From: an uncultured Gammaproteobacteria bacterium
Lineage (GTDB): Bacteria; Pseudomonadota; Gammaproteobacteria; Pseudomonadales; Pseudohongiellaceae
Direction of reading: 5' to 3'
Assembly (NCBI GenBank): GCA_903926285.1
Contig: CAIYIP010000264.1
Span: forward strand, 1 to 13,426
Length of the DNA stretch: 13,426 bases
The translations under genes were made by a program, and so were the position numbers. Positions 1 to 6,498 of this stretch are shown one piece after another. Numbering within the stretch: the first letter of the stretch is position 1; every line of letters starts with the position of its first letter. The notes below the pieces were generated by a model. The model was not told the origin of the DNA. It made no database searches and saw only the letters and a list, made by a program, of their open reading frames with translations.

Positions 1-273
1 CTTTACGAAAAACAGCGTACCTATTGCGGCGTTCTAAATGCTGCGCAACAGTTATTGCTGTTTGCCGGCCACAGTCCAGCGATTGTCTCCGCTGCGATTG
101 TTCCCTTGCATGTGCCGGAACACTCGACCATTCGCACAGAGCTGGGTATGCCGCTGCTGTTGATTGGCAGTACCGAGGAAAAACATTTCAACAGTTCGCT
201 CGGCACCTTGTTTCTGGACTTTATTGGTGAAGTGCTGGCTGTGCATCTGCAGATCATTTTCAAGCCAGTCTAG
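1..273 (+). CDS. DUF484 family protein, 3' end only
   Basis: The frame is open from base 1 and ends at a TAG at 271-273, giving 90 residues of a C-terminus. The piece resembles the GAF-like C-terminal half of DUF484 proteins. It has a YCG near the start, an LLLFAG segment, the hydrophobic strand IVSAAIVPLHV, then MPLLLIGSTEEKHFNSSLGT, which matches the family pattern in which an 'IGS' strand leads into 'F...GTLFL' and a final amphipathic helix (LDFIGEVLAVHLQ). DUF484 proteins have no established enzymatic activity; their genes usually sit between dapF and xerC in gammaproteobacteria. Here the next gene is a glycosyltransferase instead of xerC. The start lies outside the window. Family assignment is by pattern recognition and is fairly secure; the cellular role is unknown. 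Confidence 0.75.
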   Translation, partial: LYEKQRTYCGVLNAAQQLLLFAGHSPAIVSAAIVPLHVPEHSTIRTELGMPLLLIGSTEEKHFNSSLGTLFLDFIGEVLAVHLQIIFKPV

Positions 274-281
274 GTACTGTC

Positions 282-356
282 AAACCCGGCGCCTTTAAAC
301 TCAGTACATATAAACCCAGCACATTTAAACCCGGCACATTTAAACAGAGTACAGTC
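282..356. repeat. Five tandem 15-bp repeats before the glycosyltransferase gene
   Basis: Five consecutive 15-bp units start at 282, 297, 312, 327 and 342. Each begins AAAC, and the best-conserved unit is AAACCCGGCACATTT (327-341). Unit 3 differs from it at one base; units 1, 2 and 5 are more diverged. The end of a possible sixth, degenerate copy (GGTACTGTC, 273-281) precedes the array and resembles the end of unit 5. The array fills nearly all the space between the DUF484 stop and the ATG at 363, so it lies in the promoter or leader region of the large glycosyltransferase gene. It could be a variable-number repeat affecting expression, a set of protein-binding sites, or replication slippage without function. 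Confidence 0.85.
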
Positions 357-362
357 GATTTC

Positions 363-3300
363 ATGTCAGCACCCACTCTTGTTTCCGTCCTGATTCGCAC
401 CTTCAACAGACCGCAGCTCTTGCTTGAAGCCGTGCAGTCCGTTATGCAGCAAACCTGGCCCAACCTTGAACTCATCATCGTCAATGACAACGGCGATGAT
501 CATGCGGCCTTGCTCCCTGCCAACTCAAGCGAACCCGCGCGCATGCTGCGCTGGTTCAACATCAGTGGCGAGTCGGGCCGTTCGGCTGCGGCTAACCTTG
601 CACTTGCGCAAGCTACCGGCGATTACTGCATCTTTCTCGATGATGATGACTGGCTCGACCCGCCGCATATTGCCAATCTTGTTGCGGCACTGCGCGACCT
701 GCCTGCCTGCATGATGGCCTACAGCGCTGTTCGCGCTTTCCGGCAAGACACCGGCGAAACACGCGAAAGTTTCAACCATCCTTTCGATGCGGTGCGGCTG
801 CTTGCGGAAAATTACATACCAATACACGCTGCGTTGTTCGCACGCGAACTCATCACGCTGGGCTGTCGTTTTGATACCAGCTTCGAACGCTACGAAGATT
901 GGGATTTCTGGTTGCAGGCGCTACAGCACACCAATTTTCTGTTTGTACCGCAAAGCACGGCTACTTATCGCATAGCTGCGCAAAGCGGCTTTGGCAACAA
1001 GGCGGAAGAAGCGCGGCAGGATTTACGTTTGGATCTGTATCGCAAGTGGCTGCCACGCTGGAGCAACCAGCAGATACTCGCGATGATGGATCGCTGTCGC
1101 CAGTATCCGCAGATCGCGGTGATACAGGCTGAATATGAAGAGCAGGGCAAATATTTGCGCCACTTGCTCAAATTTGAAAAAGAGTTACATGTTGAATTGC
1201 AGAAGCGTACGGCACACATACTCAAGTCCCAAATCGAGATCGAGAAGACCCAAATCGAGATCGATGAATTACAGCACAATTTGCATGTCGCGCGGACAGA
1301 CCTGAACTTCCAGCAGGAGACGGTCAAGTACCTGCGCGCTGATCTCGATCTCATCTACAAGAGTCGCAGCTGGAAACTGACCAGACCCTTGCGCCAACTG
1401 GCAAAAATAAAAAGATTGGCGCAGACCGAGGGCTGGCTCAGCGTACTGCGCAGAATTCATTTCAAATTGTTCAGGAAGGCGCCGCAAATGCCGGTGGTGA
1501 CTGCCGAGTTTCCTGTGCCAGGTGGTTATCAGCCGCTCGTTTTTCCGCAAGTCGACAAGCCGCTTATCAGCATCGTTATTCCGGTATACAACAAGTTTGA
1601 ATATACGTACCACTGTCTTGAATCCATCCTCGCCAACAGCCGCGAGCAGAGTTACGAAGTGATTGTGGTGGATGACTGCTCGCAGGATGAAACGCCGACA
1701 CAGCTGGCCAACATCAACGGCATCAAAGTCATTCGCAACGCGACCAATGGCGGTTTTATTTATTCGTGCAATACCGGTGCGCAGGCTGCGCGTGGCAAAT
1801 ACCTCGTGCTGTTCAACAACGATACGGAGCCGCAGCCACTGTGGCTCAGCGCACTGCTCAACACGTTCCGCGATTTCCCGGATGCCGGCATGGTTGGGGC
1901 CAAGCTGCTTTATCCCGATGGTTCGCTGCAGGAAGCCGGCGGCATCGTCTGGCGTGAAGGTTCGGCCTGGAACTACGGCCGCAATGACGATCCCAACAAG
2001 CCCGAATATTCCTGGTGTCGCCAGGTCGACTACTGCTCGGGCGCCTGTCTGATGCTGCTGCGCGACGATTATTTTACGCTGGGTATGTTCGACAAGCTCT
2101 ACACGCCAGCGTACTACGAAGATACCGACCTTGCGTTCAAAGTGCGGGCGGCCGGCAAAAAAGTGTATTACCAACCGCTTGCGCGCGTGATTCATTTTGA
2201 AGGTGTTAGCTGTGGCACCGACATAACCGGCGGCGTCAAGGAGTACCAGGTTACCAATCACAAGAAATTTTTTGCGCGCTGGCAACAGACGCTCCTTACC
2301 CATCGACTTGATGGTCTTCTGCCGGAGCTCGAAAAAGAGCGTTACGTGGAAAAACGCGTAATGGTTGTCGATTCACGCATACTGATGCCCGACAACGACT
2401 CCGGCTCCTTGCGTATGTTCAACCTGCTCAAGATTTTCCAGAGCCTTGGTTACAAAGTGACGTTTATTCCCGACAACCTGCAGTACGACGCAAAATACAC
2501 ACCGCTGTTGCAGGGCCTCGGCATTGAGTGTCTCTACTATCCTTATCTCACCAGCATTGACGAACACTTGCATCAGGCGGGCAGCCTGTATCAGGTGGTA
2601 CTGCTGAGTCGCGCCGACTACGCTGAAAAATATATTGATGCCGTGCGCCTGTTGTGTCCGCAAGCACAAGTGCTGTTTGATACGGTCGATCTGCATTTTC
2701 TGCGCGAACGCCGCGAGGCAGAACTCAGCAACGACAAGGCGCAGATGGAAGCAGCCGATATGCGCAGGCTCCAGGAGTTGCATACTGCGCGCAAGGCGGA
2801 CATCACCTTGATCGTAAGCCCCGTAGAAATCGAGATGTTCCGCCAGGAAGCGCCGGACGTAAAAGTCGCGCTTCTGTCGAACATCCATGCTGCCGAAGGT
2901 CGTGGTGCCGAATACAAGGATCGCAGCGACATTCTGTTCATCGGCAGTTTTGAACATCCACCCAACATCGATGCCATGTACTGGTTCATCGACGAAGTGT
3001 TTCCGCTGCTGCATCAGATCAAACCAGAACTCACGCTCAGGATTGTTGGCGGCAACGCGCCGCACAAATTACTCGCAAAGTCCGCGCCCAACATTGTGTT
3101 CGAAGGTTTTGTCGATGACATTGTGCCGATCTTCAACAGCGTGCGCCTGTCGGTTGCGCCTTTGCGTTATGGCGCGGGTGTGAAGGGCAAGATAAATTCC
3201 AGCATGTCATTTGGCGTGCCGGTTATTGCCACCTCTGTTGCTGCGGAAGGCATGGGACTGGAGCAGGGCAAGGATGTACTGATTGCCGACGCGCCAGCAG

Positions 3301-3449
3301 ACTTCGCTGCAGAGATCTGCCGCCTGTACGACGATGAGCAGCTTTGGTATGCGCTCTCCAATGCTGGACTCGACAACATCGAACGCTGTTTTTCGTTTGC
3401 GCTCGCCACCGGGCAGTTGCGCGCGGTGCTGGCGGAACATCAGGTTTAG
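363..3449 (+). CDS. Three-domain glycosyltransferase (GT2 - coiled coil - GT2 - GT4)
   Basis: This 1028-residue cytoplasmic enzyme probably adds several sugars to a surface polysaccharide, O-antigen or glycoprotein; the sugars cannot be read from sequence. Residues about 5-215 are a GT2 domain of GT-A fold, with SVLIRTFNRP, the metal-binding LDDDDW (92-97) and YEDWDFW (177-183). Residues about 255-335 are a charged coiled coil ending in SRSWKLTRPLR, a segment common in multidomain bacterial glycosyltransferases. Residues about 400-625 are a second GT2 domain with SIVIPVYN, VVDD (D437, D438), GGF, FNNDTEP (D487) and YYEDTD (E586, D587), resembling rhamnosyltransferase-type enzymes. Residues about 665-1028 are a GT4 domain of GT-B fold with ILFIGSFEHPPN, RYGAGVKGKI (G937-K943), FGVPVIAT and AAEGM. 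All three active-site signatures look intact. The ATG at 363 puts the first strand at residue 7, as expected, but no Shine-Dalgarno precedes it. There is no signal peptide or membrane segment. Confidence 0.9.
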   Translation: MSAPTLVSVLIRTFNRPQLLLEAVQSVMQQTWPNLELIIVNDNGDDHAALLPANSSEPARMLRWFNISGESGRSAAANLALAQATGDYCIFLDDDDWLDPPHIANLVAALRDLPACMMAYSAVRAFRQDTGETRESFNHPFDAVRLLAENYIPIHAALFARELITLGCRFDTSFERYEDWDFWLQALQHTNFLFVPQSTATYRIAAQSGFGNKAEEARQDLRLDLYRKWLPRWSNQQILAMMDRCRQYPQIAVIQAEYEEQGKYLRHLLKFEKELHVELQKRTAHILKSQIEIEKTQIEIDELQHNLHVARTDLNFQQETVKYLRADLDLIYKSRSWKLTRPLRQLAKIKRLAQTEGWLSVLRRIHFKLFRKAPQMPVVTAEFPVPGGYQPLVFPQVDKPLISIVIPVYNKFEYTYHCLESILANSREQSYEVIVVDDCSQDETPTQLANINGIKVIRNATNGGFIYSCNTGAQAARGKYLVLFNNDTEPQPLWLSALLNTFRDFPDAGMVGAKLLYPDGSLQEAGGIVWREGSAWNYGRNDDPNKPEYSWCRQVDYCSGACLMLLRDDYFTLGMFDKLYTPAYYEDTDLAFKVRAAGKKVYYQPLARVIHFEGVSCGTDITGGVKEYQVTNHKKFFARWQQTLLTHRLDGLLPELEKERYVEKRVMVVDSRILMPDNDSGSLRMFNLLKIFQSLGYKVTFIPDNLQYDAKYTPLLQGLGIECLYYPYLTSIDEHLHQAGSLYQVVLLSRADYAEKYIDAVRLLCPQAQVLFDTVDLHFLRERREAELSNDKAQMEAADMRRLQELHTARKADITLIVSPVEIEMFRQEAPDVKVALLSNIHAAEGRGAEYKDRSDILFIGSFEHPPNIDAMYWFIDEVFPLLHQIKPELTLRIVGGNAPHKLLAKSAPNIVFEGFVDDIVPIFNSVRLSVAPLRYGAGVKGKINSSMSFGVPVIATSVAAEGMGLEQGKDVLIADAPADFAAEICRLYDDEQLWYALSNAGLDNIERCFSFALATGQLRAVLAEHQV
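1228..1264 (+). repeat. In-frame 21-bp duplication encoding a coiled-coil heptad
   Basis: The 16-bp string CCCAAATCGAGATCGA occurs at 1228-1243 and again at 1249-1264, a period of 21 bp. In protein this gives QIEIEKT followed by QIEIDEL, two successive heptads of the coiled-coil linker between the first and second glycosyltransferase domains. The near identity at DNA level points to a recent duplication that changes linker length by one heptad without breaking the frame. Confidence 0.8.
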
Positions 3450-3592
3450 GAGCTTCCGATCGATCCGTCATTGACGAGGCGTTGGCACAGGTACGGTTTA
3501 CGCGGTTTTCTGCAACCCAAGAGCAGCAGGGCCAGGCACAGATCCAGGAGTCAATTCGCAACAACGACTGGCGGGGTTATTCAGAGGTTGCC
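3450..3592. other. Short gap with a doubtful coding remnant
   Basis: This lies between the glycosyltransferase stop and the end of the minus-strand membrane protein gene. A forward frame stays open from inside the glycosyltransferase gene, where it is out of frame, to a TAA at 3599-3601. Beyond the glycosyltransferase stop it reads as a plausible glutamine-rich protein tail ending in RNNDWRGYSEVALR. It has no ATG in the gap and no ribosome-binding site, and I do not recognise it. It may be the decayed 3' end of a lost gene or a chance open frame. No convincing terminator hairpin with a T-tract was seen. Confidence 0.25.
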
Positions 3593-4093
3593 TTAAGGTA
3601 AATCGGGAGCTTTGTCCGGCCTGGTGCCGGCAAACTCAAAACGCAGCCAGTGCCAGAAGAGTGCCGCAATGCCAACTACAAGGCCCACTTCCACACCGAT
3701 ATCAATGAGTCCGCGCCAGGGCTGTGGAATATGGCTGACGATAGCCACCAGCAGCACAATGCTGCCGGAAACTATCCACGCTGTGAGCATGCGCTTGCGC
3801 GTCGCATAAAAATATCCCATGCAGAACAGCGGTGCAGTGAGCGTCAGAAAGGGGCCGCCCGCTTCGCGTAAATACAGGGCCCGCGCTAACACACGTGGTG
3901 CCAGATTCAGATAGAAGCCTTTATAACCTTCCGCATAAGCCATATACGGTGTGAACACCAGCAGGAACAGCCAATGCTGGATCGCAAAAGGATAGAGGTT
4001 GAGTTCAACTATGCGGGGCGTCAGTTTGTAAGCTGCCGAGGCAATAATGCCGATGACCCCGATCACACCCCAGTAATAACCTAATAAACGCAA
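3593..4093 (-). CDS. Unrecognised multi-pass membrane protein
   Basis: This encodes about 166 residues with roughly five hydrophobic helices: one at the N-terminus (YYWGVIGVIGIIASAA), one after a short loop (WLFLLVFTPYMAY), then FLTLTAPLFCMGYFYA, AWIVSGSIVLLVAIVS and VEVGLVVGIAALFWHWL. The tail is short and polar. No ATG starts this frame. I chose the TTG at 4091-4093 because the minus strand has AGGA six bases before it; a TTG at 4115-4117 would add eight residues but has no Shine-Dalgarno. A stop at 4124-4126 rules out longer forms. I do not recognise a family or motif. The gene diverges from gshB and has its own promoter candidate, so it is probably a stand-alone inner-membrane protein. 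In Pseudomonas this position beside gshB is held by the pilGHIJ cluster instead. Confidence 0.65.
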   Translation of the reverse strand: MRLLGYYWGVIGVIGIIASAAYKLTPRIVELNLYPFAIQHWLFLLVFTPYMAYAEGYKGFYLNLAPRVLARALYLREAGGPFLTLTAPLFCMGYFYATRKRMLTAWIVSGSIVLLVAIVSHIPQPWRGLIDIGVEVGLVVGIAALFWHWLRFEFAGTRPDKAPDLP

Positions 4094-4158
4094 GAGAAGT
4101 CCTGAATACAGGTGCAAGCGAGGCTATATGCCGGCTTGCAGAAGAAAAACGGAGCCGC

Positions 4159-4188
4159 ATTGTAACGGTGTTGGGATAGACAAACCAA
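4159..4188 (-). promoter_or_regulatory. Candidate sigma-70 promoter for the membrane protein gene
   Basis: On the minus strand the hexamer TTGGTT (complement of 4183-4188) is followed after 18 bp by TACAAT (complement of 4159-4164), which matches the -10 consensus at five of six bases. The -35 match is only TTG. Position and direction suit the divergent membrane protein gene, with a leader of about 60 nt to the TTG at 4093. Confidence 0.4.
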
Positions 4189-4235
4189 TGGTAAACCGCA
4201 CCCGGCTGCAGGCTAAAAAACACACCAATTCATCA

Positions 4236-4244
4236 TGTTATACT
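4236..4244 (+). promoter_or_regulatory. gshB: Candidate extended -10 promoter for gshB
   Basis: TGTTATACT reads as an extended -10 element: TG, one spacer base, then TATACT, five of six to consensus. No good -35 box lies 17 bp upstream, which is common for extended -10 promoters. Transcription would start near 4251, leaving a leader of about 24 nt before the gshB ATG at 4275. Confidence 0.5.
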
Positions 4245-4274
4245 TGCTTTTATATCACTTTCATTTGAGCGCTT

Positions 4275-5228
4275 ATGTCAGTAAAACTTGCGGTCGTGAT
4301 GGACCCGATCAAAGCCATCAATTTCAAGAAAGACACCACACTTGCCATGTTGCTCGCGGCCCAGGAACGCGGTTGGGATATCTGGTACATCGAACAGGAC
4401 TGCCTCTACCTCGACCACGGTGTGGCAATGGCAGAGATGCAGGTGTTGACCGTACGCTACGATCCGCTGGACTGGTTCACGCTCGGCGAGCGTATTCGCC
4501 GGCCGCTGGCGGAAATGGATGTCGTGCTTATGCGCAAGGATCCGCCGTTCGACAATGAATTTATCTATAGCACCTACATTCTCGAAGCCGCAGAAACGCA
4601 GGGCACACTGATCGTCAACAAACCGCAAAGCCTGCGCGACTGCAATGAAAAAGTGTTCGCCACGCTGTTTCCGCAATGTACGCCGCCCGTGCTGGTATCG
4701 CGCAAGGCAATACTGCTGCGCGAATTTTATGCGCAACATGAAGACGTTATCTTCAAGCCGCTTGATGGCATGGGTGGGTCCAATGTTTTCCGCGTCAAGC
4801 CGGGCGATCCGAACGTTAGCGTAATCATTGAAATTCTGACGACCCATGGCAAACACCAGATCATGGCGCAGAAATTTATTCCTGAAATTGCGCAGGGTGA
4901 CAAACGCATCTTGATGATCGATGGCCAGCATGTTGGTTATGCACTCGCGCGTATTCCTGCGCACAATGAAACCCGCGGTAATCTTGCAGCCGGCGGTATA
5001 GCGAAAGGCGTTGAATTGACTGCTCGCGACCGCTGGATCTGCGAGCAGGTCGGACCCACGCTCAAGGCCAAGGGCCTTATCTTTGTAGGCCTCGACGTGA
5101 TTGGTGACTATCTCACCGAAATCAATGTTACGAGCCCTACCTGCGCGCGCGAATTGAACAGCACCTTTGGTCTTGATATCGGAGGCGACCTCATGAATTG
5201 CATCGCGCAAAAACTCGGCAAAACCTGA
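4275..5228 (+). CDS. gshB: Glutathione synthetase
   Basis: This ATP-dependent cytoplasmic ligase joins gamma-glutamylcysteine to glycine, the second step of glutathione synthesis. The 317 residues match the usual bacterial length. The N-terminal prokaryotic GSH synthetase domain (about 1-120) begins with KLAVVMDPI and contains LMRKDPPFDNEFIYSTYILE (85-104). The ATP-grasp domain (about 125-310) has KPLDGMGG (161-168) as the glycine-rich ATP loop, ETRGNLAAGG (232-241), the family's arginine and glycine contacts, and EINVTSPT (282-289) with metal-binding residues near the C-terminus. The ATG at 4275 gives the expected N-terminus; only a weak GAG precedes it. The next gene, a TonB-family protein, starts 7 nt after the stop, so the two are probably co-transcribed, as in Pseudomonas. 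Confidence 0.97.
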   Translation: MSVKLAVVMDPIKAINFKKDTTLAMLLAAQERGWDIWYIEQDCLYLDHGVAMAEMQVLTVRYDPLDWFTLGERIRRPLAEMDVVLMRKDPPFDNEFIYSTYILEAAETQGTLIVNKPQSLRDCNEKVFATLFPQCTPPVLVSRKAILLREFYAQHEDVIFKPLDGMGGSNVFRVKPGDPNVSVIIEILTTHGKHQIMAQKFIPEIAQGDKRILMIDGQHVGYALARIPAHNETRGNLAAGGIAKGVELTARDRWICEQVGPTLKAKGLIFVGLDVIGDYLTEINVTSPTCARELNSTFGLDIGGDLMNCIAQKLGKT

Positions 5229-5235
5229 TCACGAC

Positions 5236-6114
5236 ATGAGCACAATTGCAGACAACGGCGATTCGCTGGGCCCAACGCAGGAACGCTTCGGGTTCACGAT
5301 GTTTATGTCCGTGTGTGTTCACGTCGTGCTGATTCTTGGTGTTGGTTTCACGATAGCCACCGAACCGAAATTTATCAGCAGTCTGGCTGTCACACTCGCA
5401 CAATACCGCAGCGCAGAAGCACCTGATGACGCCGACTTCATCGCCCAGGCCAACCAGCAAGGTGCAGGCACGGAAGACGAAGCACTTGCCCCGGCCTCGC
5501 CCGTGGAATCACGTTTTGCAGCCGACACAATTGAAGATGTCAGCGAATATCTCGAAGAGCGCCCCACTACGAGCACTGCTGATCCTGTGCTTGCGCGCAA
5601 GGCAGCTAATGCTGATGTGGCCACTGCTGACGATCTAGCCACACCGGTACTTGACCCCGCGGCCACTGGCGAAAGTTCGTTCGCACAACTCAGTGCCAGT
5701 ATCTCCAGCCTGCAGGCCCAGCTCGACGTGCACCGGCAGGAATATGCCAAGCGGCCGCGCCGCTACACCTTGTCGTCAGCCTCGACCAAGGAAAGCCGTG
5801 ATGCGCTTTACCTGGATAACTGGCGCAAGAAAATAGAAGCTATTGGCAACCTCAACTATCCTGAAGAAGCCACAGACAAGGGTATCTACGGCAGCTTGCG
5901 CCTGCTGGTTGCGATCAAGCCTGATGGCTCAGTAGAAGACATTCGCATCCTGCGGTCATCCGGCGAACGTGTGCTCGATGAAGCTGCAGTGCGTATTGTC
6001 CAGCTCGCCGCGCCATACCAACCGTTTCCGGCAGACCTGCGCGCAAGTGTCGATGTGCTGGAAATAATTCGCACCTGGCAGTTCAAGCGCGGCAATACTT
6101 TCAGCAGTTATTAA
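5236..6114 (+). CDS. TonB-family energy transducer protein
   Basis: TonB proteins carry proton-motive-force energy from the inner membrane to outer-membrane receptors. This 292-residue protein has a cytoplasmic N-tail, one membrane segment (about 20-41, MFMSVCVHVVLILGVGF with the usual histidine), a long periplasmic linker (about 42-190) and a TonB C-terminal domain (about 193-286) with NWRKKIEAIGNLNYPEEA, YGSLRLLVAIKPDGSVEDI, SSGERVLDEAAVRIVQLAAPY and a final RTWQF strand. The linker is acidic and alanine-rich, not made of the proline repeats of classic TonB, but it keeps the FIAQANQQGAGT motif I associate with the gshB-linked TonB group. I see no exbB or exbD in the window, so its partner motor must be encoded elsewhere. 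The start at 5236 lacks a Shine-Dalgarno and probably relies on coupling to gshB. Which substrate it serves is unknown. Confidence 0.9.
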   Translation: MSTIADNGDSLGPTQERFGFTMFMSVCVHVVLILGVGFTIATEPKFISSLAVTLAQYRSAEAPDDADFIAQANQQGAGTEDEALAPASPVESRFAADTIEDVSEYLEERPTTSTADPVLARKAANADVATADDLATPVLDPAATGESSFAQLSASISSLQAQLDVHRQEYAKRPRRYTLSSASTKESRDALYLDNWRKKIEAIGNLNYPEEATDKGIYGSLRLLVAIKPDGSVEDIRILRSSGERVLDEAAVRIVQLAAPYQPFPADLRASVDVLEIIRTWQFKRGNTFSSY

Positions 6115-6126
6115 AACAGGTGGCTT

Positions 6127-6340
6127 GAATTACACTTAGTTTAGGCCTTTGCCATGAAGATTCCGGGGACCGCGCAAGTACCCGCAAGCGGATCCAGCCA
6201 CTCAGCGTAGCTGAGTGGCGTTCAGCTGCGCACAAAGCTGTGCTTTGTAAACTCTTGCTTCACCCCTGTAGCTTAAGTTCGCATCCATGCGAACTGTTCC
6301 CCTGCACTTTCATGGCAAAGGCCTAAACTAAGTGTAATTC
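6127..6340. repeat. 214-bp palindromic element with 32-bp perfect inverted ends and three internal hairpins
   Basis: The left end 6127-6158 (GAATTACACTTAGTTTAGGC, then CTTTGCCATGAA) is the exact reverse complement of the right end 6309-6340. After a symmetric 6-nt mismatch, GGGGA (6165-6169) can pair with TCCCC (6298-6302). Inside are three hairpins: a perfect 10-bp stem 6197-6206/6210-6219 with loop GTA; a 7-bp stem 6232-6238/6242-6248 with loop TGT; and a 9-bp stem 6276-6284/6287-6295, whose innermost pairs must open to form a loop. A single strand would fold into a cloverleaf. It holds no meaningful open frame. The ends could be flanked by TA or AATT target duplications, but both are palindromic and cannot be told from the repeat itself. 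A MITE or other dispersed structured repeat is the best reading; a structured RNA or transcription barrier between the TonB gene and yqgE is possible. Confidence 0.8.
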
Positions 6341-6498
6341 CCATTTGTTGGGTTATCAGGATCGACACCAACCCAGCACCTGATATGAGCCCGGGTCATC
6401 TGTTGTGACCACACATCTTAAAAAGAAAATCCGTACTCCGGCATTCTTACCCGCATTTCTCCGTGTTACCCTAAGTCCTGTTAAATGAAATCAGTGTT
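6341..6498. other. Gap upstream of yqgE with small dyads
   Basis: This is the rest of the 384-bp gap before yqgE. It contains TATCAGG (6354-6360) facing CCTGATA (6379-6385), a 7-bp stem with an 18-nt loop, and GGTCA (6394-6398) facing TGACC (6406-6410). These might be operator or leader structures. TTGTGA at 6403-6408 resembles a -35 box but has no good -10 at the right distance. A promoter for yqgE is expected here, but I cannot place it. Confidence 0.3.

Noticed and set aside
282..356. CRISPR-like array or pentapeptide-repeat protein
   Set aside because: Units are directly abutting 15-mers with no spacers, so it is not CRISPR. The five-residue repeat in translation is a necessary result of a 15-bp period, and no real gene frame contains it.
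1269..2303. 344-codon open frame on the minus strand inside the glycosyltransferase gene
   Set aside because: It runs fully antisense to conserved GT2 motifs, has no recognisable domain, and is explained by the codon bias of the real gene.
4278..5210. 310-codon open frame on the minus strand inside gshB
   Set aside because: gshB is certain from its motifs; the antisense product resembles no family and has no sensible neighbours or ribosome-binding site.
6127..6340. Integron attC site or full insertion sequence
   Set aside because: No integrase or transposase frame, no attC core-site pattern that I can identify, and the perfect long ends do not fit the imperfect attC symmetry.
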